Shown: positions 43,628 through 55,873, counted from the stretch's first letter. The stretch: DNA of 64,000 nucleotides from Myxococcus stipitatus (GCF_037414475.1 NZ_CP147913.1:7686001-7750000), one strand, 5' to 3'. A program made the numbers and translations. Notes: generated by a model from the sequence alone, not told the origin.

Positions 43628-44593
43628 ATGATGCGACCCCCTGTTCCACGCCAATGCCTGCCTGACCTCCATGACGATTCATGGAGTCTGGCCGCCAGTG
43701 ACGTCCTGGAGCGCCGCTCCCGCTACGGGCGCAACGACGTGGCGTCGCGGCCTCGGCGTTCCTTGCTCCAGGCCCTGCCCGAGTCAGCGGGAGACCCGAT
43801 GCTCGGGCTCCTCGTGGGGATGCGCACGCTCTATTCCAGCCTGGGCAGGCTGTCGGAGGGGCTGGGGTTGCTTGGGGCCATCGCTCCGTTGCTTCGCTTG
43901 GACGTCTTCCTGCATCACCGGACCCAGGTGTCCACCGAGGGACTGCGGAGCTGCCTGGCGGCAAGCGCTTGGGTCCTGCGAGAGGGGCATGAAGAGGGCG
44001 TCTCCGCCATGGGCGGGGTGGTGGGCGACCGGGTGCGCGTGGAGGCCGGCTCCTATTGTCCTCTTCCCGTGGATGGCCTCATCGTCCGGGGTGAGGGACT
44101 CCAGGTGGAGGCGTCCTCGTTGACGAGGGAGGCCCTGCCCGTGGGCAATCGGCCCTTGTCGCACCTGCCACCTGGAGAGGCGCCTCCCGTGGCGGGGCGG
44201 CACTGGGGAATGACGGTGGCCGCGGCGCTGTGTGTGGTGCTCGCCGTCGTTCGCTGGCGCCAGGGGGGCGGATGGACGGATGCGCCGTTGAGCGCCGCCA
44301 CGCTTGGCGTGGCCGTCCTGCCCGAGGCGTTTCCCCTGGCGCTCATCCTCTTCCTGGGCGCCAGTGTGTACCGGGTCGCCCGGAGACAGGCTCTGGTCCG
44401 GCGCGCTGTCTCGGTGGAGAGCGCCGTGCGAGTCTCGGTGCCCGTCCACCTGGGAAGGGTTGTCGCCACCCGCCAGCGTGAGACGGCGGTGGTGGAGGAC
44501 GGGAAGGGGCGTCTCCTCACCGCCGTGAAGAGCGCACCGGAGCGGGGCCCCGCCCCTTCACTCACTTCGAGCGTCCGGTCCACATGGCGGTGA
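43628..44593 (+). CDS. Truncated P-type ATPase-like protein without phosphorylation site
   Basis: A 321-residue protein matching the N-terminal third of a P-type cation ATPase. It has an N-domain-like segment (SDVLERRSRYGRNDVASRPR), an actuator-type segment (GDRVRVEAGSYCPLPVDG) and the M4-like AVLPEAFPLALILFLG, where pumps have PEGLP. The TGES loop reads T-R-E-A, and the expected DKTGTLT after VRRAVSVES is missing. The phosphorylation, nucleotide-binding and later membrane domains are absent, so it cannot pump ions. It could be a decayed gene or a retained pseudoenzyme. It overlaps treT by ten bases. Confidence 0.65.
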   Translation: MMRPPVPRQCLPDLHDDSWSLAASDVLERRSRYGRNDVASRPRRSLLQALPESAGDPMLGLLVGMRTLYSSLGRLSEGLGLLGAIAPLLRLDVFLHHRTQVSTEGLRSCLAASAWVLREGHEEGVSAMGGVVGDRVRVEAGSYCPLPVDGLIVRGEGLQVEASSLTREALPVGNRPLSHLPPGEAPPVAGRHWGMTVAAALCVVLAVVRWRQGGGWTDAPLSAATLGVAVLPEAFPLALILFLGASVYRVARRQALVRRAVSVESAVRVSVPVHLGRVVATRQRETAVVEDGKGRLLTAVKSAPERGPAPSLTSSVRSTWR

Positions 44594-45906
44594 GAGTCAT
44601 GCTGCCGAAAGTCTCTGTCCACCGGTTCAGCTGCGCGCCGTTCACCAACGTCGAGAACTATCGGCGTCTCGTCGGGGGCGACGTCATCGACGAGATTGAG
44701 GCCTTGGCCCATGCGCTGAAGGGGGCTCGCGTCTGCCATATCAACTCGACGGGTTTCGGTGGCGGCGTCGCGGAGCTGCTGGCCCGCCTGGTTCCTCTCG
44801 CTCGGGCTCTTGGCATCAACGCCGACTGGCGGCTCATCCAGGGGTCACCCGAGTTCTTCCGCGTCACGAAGGCGTTCCACAACGCGCTGCAGGGCTCGGC
44901 GTACTCGCTCTCTGAGTCGGACAAGTCCATCTACCTGCAGGTGAATCGCGAGAGCGCCCGGCTGCTCGATGACAGCTATGACGTCTTTGTCGTCCACGAC
45001 CCTCAGCCCGCGGCGTTCCGCGCGGCGGTGGGTGAGCGCGGCGCGAAGTGGATATGGCGCTGTCACATCGATACGTCGGAGCCGAACCGGGAGGTCGCGG
45101 CGTTCCTGCTCCCCTTCCTGGAGCTCCATGACGTGGCCGTCTTCACGATGCGGGAGTTCGCGCTTCCCGGACTGGATGCCCGCCGTACGGCATTCATCGC
45201 ACCGGCCATCGACCCGCTCTCCACCAAGAACATGGAGTTGCCCGACGCGCTCTGCCTGGAGGTCATCGCCAACGCGGGCCTCGACACGCGCCGTCCCCGG
45301 GTCGTCCAGGTCTCGCGCTTCGACCCCTGGAAGGACCCGCTGGGCGTCATCGACGCGTACCGCACCGCCAGGCGAGAGGTCCCCGGCCTCCAACTCTCGC
45401 TGGTGGGCTCCATCGCTGGAGACGACCCGGAGGGATGGCAGCTGCTCGCGCGAGTCCAGGAGGAGACCGCGGGAGACGACGACATCTACGTCTTCACCAA
45501 CCTGGCGGGCGTGGGGAGCATGGAGGTGAATGCCTTCCAGCGCGCGGCGGATGTCGTCATCCAGAAATCCGTCCGCGAGGGGTTCGGCCTGGTCGTCTCG
45601 GAGGCTTTCTGGAAGGGCAAGCCGCTCGTGGCGGGACGCGCGGGCGGAATCCCGATGCAGTTCCCAGAAGGACACGAGCGCTATCTCATCTCCTCCAACG
45701 AGGAACTCGCCGCACGTGTCGTCGAACTCATCGGCGACCCCGCCCAGCGCAAGGCGTTCGGAGCCGCGGCCCGTGAGCACGTGCGCGAGCGGTTCCTCCT
45801 CCCGAGATTGCTGCGCGATGAACTCCGGCTCATCCACTCGGTGCTCACCGGAGGCGAGCGTCGCGCGCCGCCTCCAGCAGCACCCGGCGCTCCGCCGAAG
45901 CGATGA
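44584..45906 (+). CDS. treT: Trehalose glycosyltransferring synthase, TreT-like (GT4)
   Basis: TreT makes trehalose from NDP-glucose and glucose. The 440-residue protein has TreT-type blocks: [20 protein letters not shown] (donor loop), [59 protein letters not shown] and the GT4 nucleotide-sugar motif [19 protein letters not shown] Pro-rich C-terminal tail overlaps by 62 bases the end of the convergent PEP synthase gene. ATG 44599 is an alternative start. Trehalose synthesis fits an osmotic or energy-stress locus. Confidence 0.82.
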   Translation: MAVRVMLPKVSVHRFSCAPFTNVENYRRLVGGDVIDEIEALAHALKGARVCHINSTGFGGGVAELLARLVPLARALGINADWRLIQGSPEFFRVTKAFHNALQGSAYSLSESDKSIYLQVNRESARLLDDSYDVFVVHDPQPAAFRAAVGERGAKWIWRCHIDTSEPNREVAAFLLPFLELHDVAVFTMREFALPGLDARRTAFIAPAIDPLSTKNMELPDALCLEVIANAGLDTRRPRVVQVSRFDPWKDPLGVIDAYRTARREVPGLQLSLVGSIAGDDPEGWQLLARVQEETAGDDDIYVFTNLAGVGSMEVNAFQRAADVVIQKSVREGFGLVVSEAFWKGKPLVAGRAGGIPMQFPEGHERYLISSNEELAARVVELIGDPAQRKAFGAAAREHVRERFLLPRLLRDELRLIHSVLTGGERRAPPPAAPGAPPKR

Positions 45907-48166
45907 CCCGTCGGGCCGCGTCCACGGCGCTCGGGTCCACGGAGATGGAGGTGATGCCCGCGCGCACCAGATGCTCCGCGAACTCGGGCCGGTTGGATGG
46001 AGCCTGACCACAGAGGGACGAGGAGATGCCCGCCTCCCGGCTCGCGTGGATGATGCGGGTGATGGCGTCCAGGACCGCGGCGTCGGACTCGTCGAACAGC
46101 TCCGCGCACACCTCCGAGTCGCGGTCCACACCCAGCATGAGCTGGGTCAGGTCATTGGAGCCGATGGACACTCCGGTGATTCCCATCCGGGCGTACTCGG
46201 GGATGCGATAGACGACGGAGGGCACCTCCGCCATCACCCACCGCTCCAGGCCCCTGCGGCGTCCCAACGGGCTTTGGTCCATGGCCTCGAGGCAGGCCTC
46301 GAGCTCCCAGCTCGTGCGCACGAAGGGAATCATCACGTGTAGGTTGGGCGTCTGCTCGTGCACCCGGGCGAGCGCCTCCAGTTCGAGCCGGAAGATGTCG
46401 GGCTCGCGGATGTAGCGGTAGCAGCCGCGGTAGCCAATCATCGGGTTGGCCTCGGTGGGCTCGAACTCGGCTCCGCCCGCGAGGCCCCGGAACTCGTTCG
46501 TCCGGAAGTCCGTGGTCCGGTAGACGACGGGCCGCGGCTGGAAGGCACGGGTGATTTCGAGGAGCGCGCCGCTCAGCGCGTCCACGAACTCCTGGCTCCG
46601 CCCCTGGGCCAGCAGTCGCTTGGGGTGGACGCCCCCCAGTGCCTCGGTGAGCATGAACTCGGCGCGCAGCAGGCCCACGCCATCCACGGGGAGCTGCGCC
46701 ACCTCGCGCGCCTGTCCTGGCATGGCGAGATTGACGTAGAGCCGGGTGGCGAGCGGCGTCGACGTGGCCTGCGTGGTGGCCTGGGTGGGGGGCGCGGAGA
46801 TTCTCGGCGCCTCGAGTCCCGCGCGCACCTGTCCCGTGGCGCCGTCCACCGTCACGGCCTCGCCATCGCGCAGCACTCGCGTGGCCGAGCGCGTCCCCAC
46901 GATGCAGGGGATGCGCAGCTCGCGGCTGACGATGGCGGCATGGCACGTCATCCCGCCGCTGTCGGTGACGATGGCGGCGGCGCGGCGCAGCGTGGGAACC
47001 CAGTCCGGAGACGTCATGGGCGCCACGAGCACTTCACCCTGTTGCAGCCGGGGGCCTTCCTCGGGGCGATGAAGGACTCGCACCCGTCCGGACACGACTC
47101 CGGGCGATGCGCCCAGCCCGGCGATGAGCGTCGCGCCTCCGCCCGAGCGCTCCCGGGCCGCTGGGTGTTCCTCCTGCCGCGCCAGGGTGGTGATGGGGCG
47201 CGTCTGGACGAGGTACAGGTGTCCCCTCGACTCCGCCCATTCGATGTCCTGGGCGGCTCCGTAGTGCTGCTCCACGCGCAGCCCGAGCCGGACCAGCTCC
47301 AGCACCTCCTCGTCCTGGAGCACGCGCCGGGTGGCCTCGTCAGGCGCGAGTTCGACGCGGCGCTCTCCACCCGCGCCATCGCCCACGAGCTGGAAGTCCT
47401 TGTGGCCCACCCGTGTCTCCAGCACGCGCGGGTGCGACTTGTCCACGACGTAGGTGTCGGGTTCCACCTGGCCGCTCACGACGGCCTCGCCCAGTCCGAA
47501 CGCGGCCTCGATGACGACCCGGTTCACGTCACCGGTGGTGGGGTCCGCGGTGAACATCACCCCCGAGCGGGAGGATTCGACCATCTCCTGCACCACCACG
47601 GCGAGCGTGGGCTCCTCCGAGAGTCCCTGGCTGCGCCGGTAGGCCACCACGCGCTCGGCATAGGCGGAGCTCCAGCAGTCTCTCACCCGCCGCAGCAGCG
47701 CCTCCTCGCCCACCACGTGGGTATACGACTCATGCATGCCCGCGAACGAGGTGGCCGCGGTGTCCTCGGCGGTGGCGGAGGAGCGGACCGCGACGGCGCG
47801 CCCCGCGCCCAGCCGGCGATAGGCGCCGAGCAGGGCCTCGCGGACTGGCGCGGGCAGCTCCACCTGCCGCACCAGCGCGACGAGCTCTCGGGAGGCCGAG
47901 GCCAGCGCGTCGGCGTCATCCGGGTCGATTGCTCGCCACAATTCACCCAGCCTCGCGCGGATGGGGGCGAGCGACTGCTGGAACGCGTCGGCGGTGACGA
48001 CGAAGCCCGGAGGGACAGGCAGGCCCGCGCGGGTCATCTCCCCCAGGTTCGCGCCCTTTCCTCCGACCCTGGCGGTGTCGGTTCGCGACAGGGATTCGAA
48101 CCAGAGGATGGGGACGGGAGCCCCTGACTCCCCTGGGCCCTGCGCGGACATGCGTGGGGTCTGCAT
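45845..48166 (-). CDS. ppsA: Phosphoenolpyruvate synthase (PpsA-like)
   Basis: Makes PEP, AMP and phosphate from pyruvate and ATP. The 773-residue protein has the ATP-grasp N-terminal domain ([35 protein letters not shown]), the swivelling phospho-His domain ([18 protein letters not shown] with the catalytic His) and the C-terminal barrel ([38 protein letters not shown]). Start 48166 is chosen for AAGGAG seven bases upstream. It follows the alcohol dehydrogenase by 52 bases as its operon partner. Its 3' end overlaps treT. Confidence 0.88.
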   Translation of the reverse strand: MQTPRMSAQGPGESGAPVPILWFESLSRTDTARVGGKGANLGEMTRAGLPVPPGFVVTADAFQQSLAPIRARLGELWRAIDPDDADALASASRELVALVRQVELPAPVREALLGAYRRLGAGRAVAVRSSATAEDTAATSFAGMHESYTHVVGEEALLRRVRDCWSSAYAERVVAYRRSQGLSEEPTLAVVVQEMVESSRSGVMFTADPTTGDVNRVVIEAAFGLGEAVVSGQVEPDTYVVDKSHPRVLETRVGHKDFQLVGDGAGGERRVELAPDEATRRVLQDEEVLELVRLGLRVEQHYGAAQDIEWAESRGHLYLVQTRPITTLARQEEHPAARERSGGGATLIAGLGASPGVVSGRVRVLHRPEEGPRLQQGEVLVAPMTSPDWVPTLRRAAAIVTDSGGMTCHAAIVSRELRIPCIVGTRSATRVLRDGEAVTVDGATGQVRAGLEAPRISAPPTQATTQATSTPLATRLYVNLAMPGQAREVAQLPVDGVGLLRAEFMLTEALGGVHPKRLLAQGRSQEFVDALSGALLEITRAFQPRPVVYRTTDFRTNEFRGLAGGAEFEPTEANPMIGYRGCYRYIREPDIFRLELEALARVHEQTPNLHVMIPFVRTSWELEACLEAMDQSPLGRRRGLERWVMAEVPSVVYRIPEYARMGITGVSIGSNDLTQLMLGVDRDSEVCAELFDESDAAVLDAITRIIHASREAGISSSLCGQAPSNRPEFAEHLVRAGITSISVDPSAVDAARRVIASAERRVLLEAARDARLR

Positions 48167-48218
48167 GGTGTGCTCCTTGTCTGGGTCCCCGGCGGGAGCC
48201 CACGACGTGGCCTGCGCC

Positions 48219-49274
48219 TCACGGGCGGATGGCGACCTTGATGACGCCATCGCGCCGCTCGCCAAAGAGCGCGTAGGCCTCGCGGATGTCCTTCAGCGCG
48301 AAGCGGTGCGTGAGCAGCGGCGTGAGGTCCACCCGTCCGGATTGGATGATGGCCATCAGCCGCCGCATTCGCTCCTTTCCACCAGGGCAGAGCGTGGTGA
48401 CGACGCGGTGGTCGCCGAGTCCCGCGGCGAAGGCGTCATAGGGCAGTTGAAGCTTGCCGGAGTAGACGCCCAGGCTGGAGAGGGTGCCGCCCGGGCGCAG
48501 CGAGCGCAGCGCATTCTCGAAGGTCTCCTGCGTCCCGAGCGCCTCGATGGCCACGTCCGCGCCGCCGCCCGTCAGACGCTTCACCTCGGCCACCACGTCC
48601 TGACTCCGATGGTCGAGCACGACGTCCACGCCCATCTTGCGGGCGAACGCCAGGCGGGCCTCATCCCCATCGACGCCGATGACCCGCGCGGCGCCCATCA
48701 GCCGGGCGCCGATGGAAGCGCACAGCCCGATGGGCCCCTGGGCGAAGACGACCACCGTGTCGCCGATCCGCACGCCGCCCGACTCCGCGCCGCTGAAGCC
48801 CGTGGAGGCGATGTCCGCCAGGAGCAGCACCTGCTCGTCCGTGAGCCCCTCCGGCACCGGCGCGAGGTTGGCCTGCGCGGAGGGAATCCTGACGAAATCC
48901 GCCTGCGCGCCGGGAAGGGTGTTGCCTAGCCTCCAGCCTCCCATCGCCTCGTATCCCGCGCCGTGCCCGCATTGGGACAGGTGGCCGGACAGGCACGCGT
49001 TGCATTGGCCGCAGGGGGTGATGGCGCCAACGAGGACACGCTCACCGACCCGGTAGCCTTCCAACCCAGGGCCCAACTCGTCGATGACCCCCACCATCTC
49101 ATGGCCGATGGTGAGCCCCGGTTTGACAGGGTACTCGCCCCGGACGATGTGCAGGTCCGTGCCGCAGATGGTCGTCAACGTCACGCGGACGATGGCGTCT
49201 CCCGCGCCGGCATGTGGTTTCTCGACCTCTTCCAGACCGAACTTCCCGGCGCCTCGAAAGACGGTTGCTCGCAT
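48219..49274 (-). CDS. Zinc-dependent alcohol dehydrogenase (MDR family)
   Basis: A 351-residue medium-chain dehydrogenase. Catalytic zinc: C37-type CGTD and GHEMVG; structural zinc: four Cys in [15 protein letters not shown]. The Rossmann part has [20 protein letters not shown] followed by [10 protein letters not shown], where the Asp after the loop favours NAD. The pattern [17 protein letters not shown] and [11 protein letters not shown] is closest to secondary or threonine-type alcohol dehydrogenases; the substrate is unknown. It is divergent from the N-ATPase operon and cotranscribed with ppsA. Confidence 0.85.
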   Translation of the reverse strand: MRATVFRGAGKFGLEEVEKPHAGAGDAIVRVTLTTICGTDLHIVRGEYPVKPGLTIGHEMVGVIDELGPGLEGYRVGERVLVGAITPCGQCNACLSGHLSQCGHGAGYEAMGGWRLGNTLPGAQADFVRIPSAQANLAPVPEGLTDEQVLLLADIASTGFSGAESGGVRIGDTVVVFAQGPIGLCASIGARLMGAARVIGVDGDEARLAFARKMGVDVVLDHRSQDVVAEVKRLTGGGADVAIEALGTQETFENALRSLRPGGTLSSLGVYSGKLQLPYDAFAAGLGDHRVVTTLCPGGKERMRRLMAIIQSGRVDLTPLLTHRFALKDIREAYALFGERRDGVIKVAIRP

Positions 49275-51364
<2,090 letters not shown>

Positions 51365-51372
<8 letters not shown>

Positions 51373-51655
51373 GCGTTCACCCCCTCTTCGCTCCGAACAG
51401 GCTCGCGAGCGGGCGAGAAGAGACCTCTCGAGGTTCGAGCGGCGCGAGCCTGCGGGCCAGTTCTGGCGGTCGCTGTCGCTGATTGGAAGCGTGGGGTGGC
51501 CCATCGTCCTGCTGGCCGTGGGCGGAGCGCTGCTGGGCTGGCACCTCGATACCTGGCTGGGGACGGGGATTCGGCTGACGTTGGTGCTGCTGACGGTGGG
51601 GGTCGTGTCGGGATGTCTGCTCGCCTTCCGGGCGGTGCGCGGGAGCGGGACGTGA
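51365..51655 (+). CDS. atpQ: N-ATPase AtpQ (AtpI-like)
   Basis: A 96-residue membrane protein with two helices (SLIGSVGWPIVLLAVGGALL, RLTLVLLTVGVVSGCLLAF) joined by GWHLDTWLGTG, as in the AtpI/ATPase_gene1 family. It probably helps c-ring assembly or Mg transport. A charged cytoplasmic N-terminus of ~40 residues precedes helix 1. Overlaps atpC by eight and atpR by four bases. Confidence 0.85.
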
Positions 51656-51885
51656 GCGGCTGGGTCTTCGTGCTCGCGGGCGTCGGCGTGGGCCTGGTGC
51701 AGTCGCGGCTGCTCGCAAGCTCGGTGCGAGGGGGCGCTCACCTCCTGTCGCTGCTGCTGCGGCTGGGGCTCGTCGGTGCCGTGTTGTTCCTCTCGGCCCG
51801 GGCAGGTCACCTGGCCTCGGGCGCGGCCGGCTGGTTCGCGGGGTTCGTCGCCGCCAGCGTGTGGCTCCAGCGGAGGATGGGATGA
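51652..51885 (+). CDS. atpR: N-ATPase AtpR
   Basis: A 77-residue membrane protein with three short helices and an Arg in the middle one (HLLSLLLRLGLVGAVLF). AtpR is diagnostic of N-ATPases and is thought to interact with the c-ring carboxylates. GTG 51652 overlaps the atpQ stop (GTGA) and gives a compact three-helix product; a longer upstream frame is less likely. Confidence 0.85.
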   Translation: MSGWVFVLAGVGVGLVQSRLLASSVRGGAHLLSLLLRLGLVGAVLFLSARAGHLASGAAGWFAGFVAASVWLQRRMG

Positions 51886-52556
51886 GCGCGGAGGTCTTCA
51901 CCGAACAGATACTCGTCTGGCTTGGCCCCGTGCCCCTCACGCGCACGATGGTGAGCAGCGCGGCCACCAGCCTGATTCTCGTGTTGGTGCTCGCGCCGGT
52001 GGGGAGGGCGGTCGCGCGGGCTCCCTCCGGGCGTCTGGCCGCCGCCGGACGGCTCATGCATGGGTTTCTCACGGACCTGGTGACGCAGGCGGTGGGCCGC
52101 CCCTCGCCGGGGCTCGAGCGCTTCGCGGGAAGCCTCTTCCTGTTCATCGCCGGGGCGGCCCTCCTGGGGCAATTGCCGGGGGTCGTGCCGCCGACCGCGA
52201 ACCTGGCCGCGACGAGCTCGCTCGCCGCGCTGGTGTTCCTGGCGGTCCCCATCGCCGGCGTCCGTGCGCGCGGTCCGCTGGGCTATGTGAAGCACTACTT
52301 CCAGCCGAACCCGCTCCTCTTTCCGCTTCACCTCGTCAGCGAGCTGTCGCGGACGCTCGCACTCGCGCTGCGCCTCTTCGGAAACATGATGAGCGGCCAC
52401 CTCATCGTGGCGCTCATCGTCGCGCTGGTGGGCCTCATCGTGCCCGTGCCGCTCATGGCGCTGGACCTGCTCATCGGCCTGCTCCAGGCCTACATCTTCA
52501 CCATTCTAGCGAGCGTCTACATCGGCGCGGCAATCCGTGTCGGGGAGGAGGACTGA
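51882..52556 (+). CDS. atpB: N-ATPase a subunit
   Basis: The ion-channel stator subunit, 224 residues with about five helices. LALALRLFGNMMSGHLIVAL has the essential Arg facing the c-ring. GQLPGVVPPTANLAATSSLA and FILASVYIGAAIRVGEED complete the family pattern. ATG 51882 overlaps the atpR stop, with GGAGG five bases upstream. Confidence 0.93.
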   Translation: MSAEVFTEQILVWLGPVPLTRTMVSSAATSLILVLVLAPVGRAVARAPSGRLAAAGRLMHGFLTDLVTQAVGRPSPGLERFAGSLFLFIAGAALLGQLPGVVPPTANLAATSSLAALVFLAVPIAGVRARGPLGYVKHYFQPNPLLFPLHLVSELSRTLALALRLFGNMMSGHLIVALIVALVGLIVPVPLMALDLLIGLLQAYIFTILASVYIGAAIRVGEED

Positions 52557-52558
52557 GC

Positions 52559-52819
52559 ATGAGTGAGCACACCATCCTGGCGCTGGTGTCCATCGTCACG
52601 GCGGGGCTGACGATGGCGCTCGGGGCCATCGGCGCGGCGCTCGGGGAGAGCCGCATTGGCGCCGCGAGCATGGACGCGCTCGCCCGTCAGCCCGATGAGG
52701 CGGGCGTCATCACACGCAACCAGTTCGTGGCGCTGGCGATGGTGGAGTCGACCGCCATCTTCTGTCTCGTCATCGCGCTGGTCCTTCTCTTCGCGAACCC
52801 CTTGCTGCCCGCGAGGTGA
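52559..52819 (+). CDS. atpE: N-ATPase c subunit with two membrane carboxylates
   Basis: An 86-residue two-helix proteolipid. Helix 2 has the ion-binding E63 with S64-T65 (AMVESTAIFCLV). Helix 1 has E30 (GAALGESRIG) at the position of Gln in Na+-type rings such as Ilyobacter. This double-Glu arrangement is typical of N-ATPases, which have large c-rings. Loop ARQPDEAG is canonical. Ion preference (H+ or Na+) cannot be fixed from sequence alone. Confidence 0.93.
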   Translation: MSEHTILALVSIVTAGLTMALGAIGAALGESRIGAASMDALARQPDEAGVITRNQFVALAMVESTAIFCLVIALVLLFANPLLPAR

Positions 52820-52825
52820 GCCACC

Positions 52826-53560
52826 GTGTCGCCTGGCCTCACCAACTTCCTGTTCGAGGCGGCGAACTTCTTGTTGCTGGCCGCCGCGCTGGGGTGGCTG
52901 CTCTTCAAGCCGGTTCGCCGCGCGCTCGACGCGGAGCAGGCGCGGCACTCCCAGCAGGAGGACGAGGCGCGGCGGATGCGGCAGGAGGCCGAGGTGCTGG
53001 TGCGCGCGGCCCGCGCCGAGCGTGAGGCCGCGGCACGCGAGAGCGACGAACGCCGGCGCGCGCTCCTCGAGTCCGCGCGTCGGGAGGGGGCCCGGGAGGC
53101 GGAGACGGCGAGGCGCGCCCAGGCCGAGGAGCGGCGCCGGATGGAGCGGGAACTCTTGGACTGGAAGGACGCCAGGGCCGAGGAGTTGACGGAGACGGTG
53201 GGGCGCATCGCCGCCGAATCCGTTCGCGGGCTGCTCGCGGCGCTCGAGGGGCCCGCGCTCGACCTCGCGCTTGTCCGCGCGGCCTGCGTGGAGCTGGGCG
53301 CGGTGCCCGTGGAGGCGCGCGGGGCCGCGCTGGTCGAGTGCGCCCGGCCGCTGGATGCCGAGTCGCGTGCGCTGCTGGAGTCGGTTCTTGGGGGCGCGCT
53401 GAAGGAGCGGGTCGTCGGTGAACTCCAGGCGGGGGTTCGCGTGACGACCTCCGCGGGACAAGTGGACGCCACCGCGGTCGCCATGGCGCGCCGCGCGGCG
53501 CGGGCCTTGAAGCGTACGAGCGACGCGCCCGAGGGGGACAGGAGGGTGGGGGATGCCTGA
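52826..53560 (+). CDS. atpF: N-ATPase b subunit (b-delta fusion type)
   Basis: A 244-residue peripheral-stalk subunit. An N-terminal helix (FLFEAANFLLLAAALGWLLF) anchors a long charged coiled coil (~35-150). The C-terminal ~90 residues (ALDLALVRAACVELG, LKERVVGELQAGVRVTTSAG) resemble the delta/OSCP end, consistent with the absence of a separate atpH. GTG start at 52826. Overlaps atpA by eight bases. Confidence 0.85.
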   Translation: MSPGLTNFLFEAANFLLLAAALGWLLFKPVRRALDAEQARHSQQEDEARRMRQEAEVLVRAARAEREAAARESDERRRALLESARREGAREAETARRAQAEERRRMERELLDWKDARAEELTETVGRIAAESVRGLLAALEGPALDLALVRAACVELGAVPVEARGAALVECARPLDAESRALLESVLGGALKERVVGELQAGVRVTTSAGQVDATAVAMARRAARALKRTSDAPEGDRRVGDA

Positions 53561-55046
53561 CGACGGACTCCTTCAGCGCATCGCGGAGGCCTCCGACCTG
53601 GAGTTGCGGAGGGCCGCCGCGCTTCGCGGAGCGGTCGTGGAGGTGGGCGATGGCGTGGCAAGGGCGGTGGGCCTCTCCACGTGTGGTGCCGACGAACTCG
53701 TGATGCTCGACTCGGGCGCGCTGGGCATGGCGTATGAGCTTTCGCCCACGCACACGGGCATCGTCCTCTTGCAAGGGGCGCAAGGCGTCCGCGCGGGGGA
53801 AGGGGTTGACGCGCTGGGGCGGCTTCCGTCGTTGCCTGTGGGGCATGCGTTGCTCGGCCGGGTGGTGGACCCGCTGGGACGGCCGCTCGATGACCACCCC
53901 CCTCCATCCGGGAAGCGGCGCCCCGTCTTCCGGAGCGCTCCGGCGCTCACGGAGCGCGCGCCCGTGGTCAAGCCCCTGCTCACGGGGGTGATGGTGATAG
54001 ACGCGGCCATTCCCATCGGACGAGGGCAACGTCAGCTCATCGTGGGCGACCACAACGTCGGCAAGACGGCCCTGGCACTGGACATCATCTCCGCCCAGGT
54101 TCAAGCCCGGGTCCCTTGTGTCTATGTCGCCATCGGTCAGCCGAGCTCCAGGGTTCAGGGCGTCCGCGAGCAGCTCGAGCGGTGCGGGGCCCTCGGCGGC
54201 ACGGTGGTGATTGCGTCGGCCGCGGGCGACCCGCCGGGGCTCCAGTATCTCGCGCCCTATGCGGGGGCCACCGCCGCCGAGCACTTTCGCGATGGGGGAG
54301 AGGACGCGCTGGTCGTCTTCGATGACCTGACCAAGCACGCCGATGCCTACCGGGAGCTGGCGCTCTTGTTGGGGCGCCCCCCTGGCAGGGAGGCCTTCCC
54401 GGGCGACATCTTCTACATCCACGCCCAGCTGCTCGAGCGAGCGACGGCGATGTCGGAGTCCATGGGCGGCGGCTCGCTGACCGCCTTTCCGGTGGTCGAG
54501 ACCACGGAGAGCGACATCACCGCGTACATCCCGACGAACCTCATCTCGATAACGGACGGGCAGCTCTATCTGGACACCGCCCTCTTCGCGAGGAACCAGT
54601 TGCCGGCGGTTGATGTCGGGCGAAGTGTTTCGCGAGTGGGAGGCGCGGCGCAGCCCGCCTTGCTTCGAGCGGAGGCTCGGAACCTGCGCATCTCCCTGTC
54701 TCGGTTCGAGGCGCTCGAAGCGCTCACCCGCGTGGGGCTCGAGGTGGACCCGGTGACACAAGAGGCGGTGACCCGGGGACACATCTTGAGGGCGCTTCTG
54801 CGCCAGCCTCGCTTCACCCAAAGGACAGAGGTGGACCAGGTCATCGCGCTCACGGCCGTGGCGGAAGGTTGGTTGGACGGGGTGCCGCCCGAGGCAGCGG
54901 CCGCCAAGGTGTGGTCCGTGGCGGAGAGCCTCCCCGCGCGAGCTCCCGGCCTCCGCGAGGAGATGGTCAAGCCCGGCGGCTCCGAGGGGGAATGGAAGCG
55001 CCGCCTGCGGGCACTCTTTCAATCCCCAGTGGAGGCGAGCCGATGA
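53553..55046 (+). CDS. atpA: N-ATPase alpha subunit
   Basis: The non-catalytic F1 subunit, 497 residues. Walker A GDHNVGKTALALD (~165-175), VYVAIGQPSSRVQGVREQLE, ALVVFDDLTKHADAYREL (Walker B) and SLTAFPVVETTESDITAYIP are family blocks. Overlaps the gamma gene by four bases. Confidence 0.94.
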   Translation: MPDDGLLQRIAEASDLELRRAAALRGAVVEVGDGVARAVGLSTCGADELVMLDSGALGMAYELSPTHTGIVLLQGAQGVRAGEGVDALGRLPSLPVGHALLGRVVDPLGRPLDDHPPPSGKRRPVFRSAPALTERAPVVKPLLTGVMVIDAAIPIGRGQRQLIVGDHNVGKTALALDIISAQVQARVPCVYVAIGQPSSRVQGVREQLERCGALGGTVVIASAAGDPPGLQYLAPYAGATAAEHFRDGGEDALVVFDDLTKHADAYRELALLLGRPPGREAFPGDIFYIHAQLLERATAMSESMGGGSLTAFPVVETTESDITAYIPTNLISITDGQLYLDTALFARNQLPAVDVGRSVSRVGGAAQPALLRAEARNLRISLSRFEALEALTRVGLEVDPVTQEAVTRGHILRALLRQPRFTQRTEVDQVIALTAVAEGWLDGVPPEAAAAKVWSVAESLPARAPGLREEMVKPGGSEGEWKRRLRALFQSPVEASR

Positions 55047-55873
55047 AGAGCCGCGGGGAGCAGCGCGGAAGGCTCCGGTCGCTCGAGGCCCTGGGCGAGG
55101 CGGTGGGGGCGATGAAGAGTCTCTCCGCGCATCACCTGAGGGAAGCCCGCCTGGCTGTCGAGATGGCCCGCGTCTACCGGAGCGGAGTCGAGCACCTGTT
55201 GGAGGGCGTGGGGGCGGCGTTCGCCACGGGAGCGGGCGGCGCGGGGCTGCTCATCATCGGGGCCGAGCTGGGGCTCTGCGGAAGCTACAACGCCCAGGTC
55301 GTCGCCGAAGCCCTGGCTCGCCGTGCGACGCTTCAGGAGGGGCCCACGCTCTGTGTCGGGCATCGCGCCGCGGTGCTGCTGGAGCGCAAGGGCGTGAGGG
55401 TGCTTCGCACCTACCCGACGCCGACCAGCGTGTCGGGCATCACGGGGCTGTTGCTGCGTCTGGCGGAAGACGTGCTCGGCTGCTATGCGAAAGACCGGCT
55501 TTCGAGCTTCGACATCGTCTCGAGCCGATTCTCGGGTGTGGGGAGTGTGAGCCCGATGAGCGTGCGCCTGCTCCCCTTCGAGGCGCGGAGCGCGGACGCG
55601 CGGCGGCGGATTCGGTACGTCCCCCCCGAGGCGTTCTCCTTCGCGGCGATTCGAGAGTTCCTCTACATCACGCTGTATGACCTGTTGCTTGACGCGCTCG
55701 CCTCGGAATACGGGGCGCGTCTGGTCGCAACGCAGTCGGCGGAGAAGTGGCTGGACGAGCGCACGCGTGTCTTGCGTCAGCAACTCGCGGCGGCTCGCCG
55801 GGAGGCCAGCACCCAGGAGGTGCTGGAGATCGCCGCGGGAGTCAGGGCACGCCGCGAGGGCAGGGGGGCTTGA
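55043..55873 (+). CDS. atpG: N-ATPase gamma subunit
   Basis: The central stalk, 276 residues: N-terminal helix with AVGAMKSLSAHHLREAR, the Rossmann-like middle (LLIIGAELGLCGSYNAQVVA) and a C-terminal helix (EKWLDERTRVLRQQLAAARR). It is divergent from standard gamma, as usual in N-ATPases. ATG 55043 overlaps the atpA stop. Last gene of the operon. Confidence 0.9.
   Translation: MKSRGEQRGRLRSLEALGEAVGAMKSLSAHHLREARLAVEMARVYRSGVEHLLEGVGAAFATGAGGAGLLIIGAELGLCGSYNAQVVAEALARRATLQEGPTLCVGHRAAVLLERKGVRVLRTYPTPTSVSGITGLLLRLAEDVLGCYAKDRLSSFDIVSSRFSGVGSVSPMSVRLLPFEARSADARRRIRYVPPEAFSFAAIREFLYITLYDLLLDALASEYGARLVATQSAEKWLDERTRVLRQQLAAARREASTQEVLEIAAGVRARREGRGA

Noticed and set aside
52905-55022. A 705-codon frame on the - strand
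   Set aside because: It opposes atpF and atpA, which carry clear ATPase motifs and operon overlaps.
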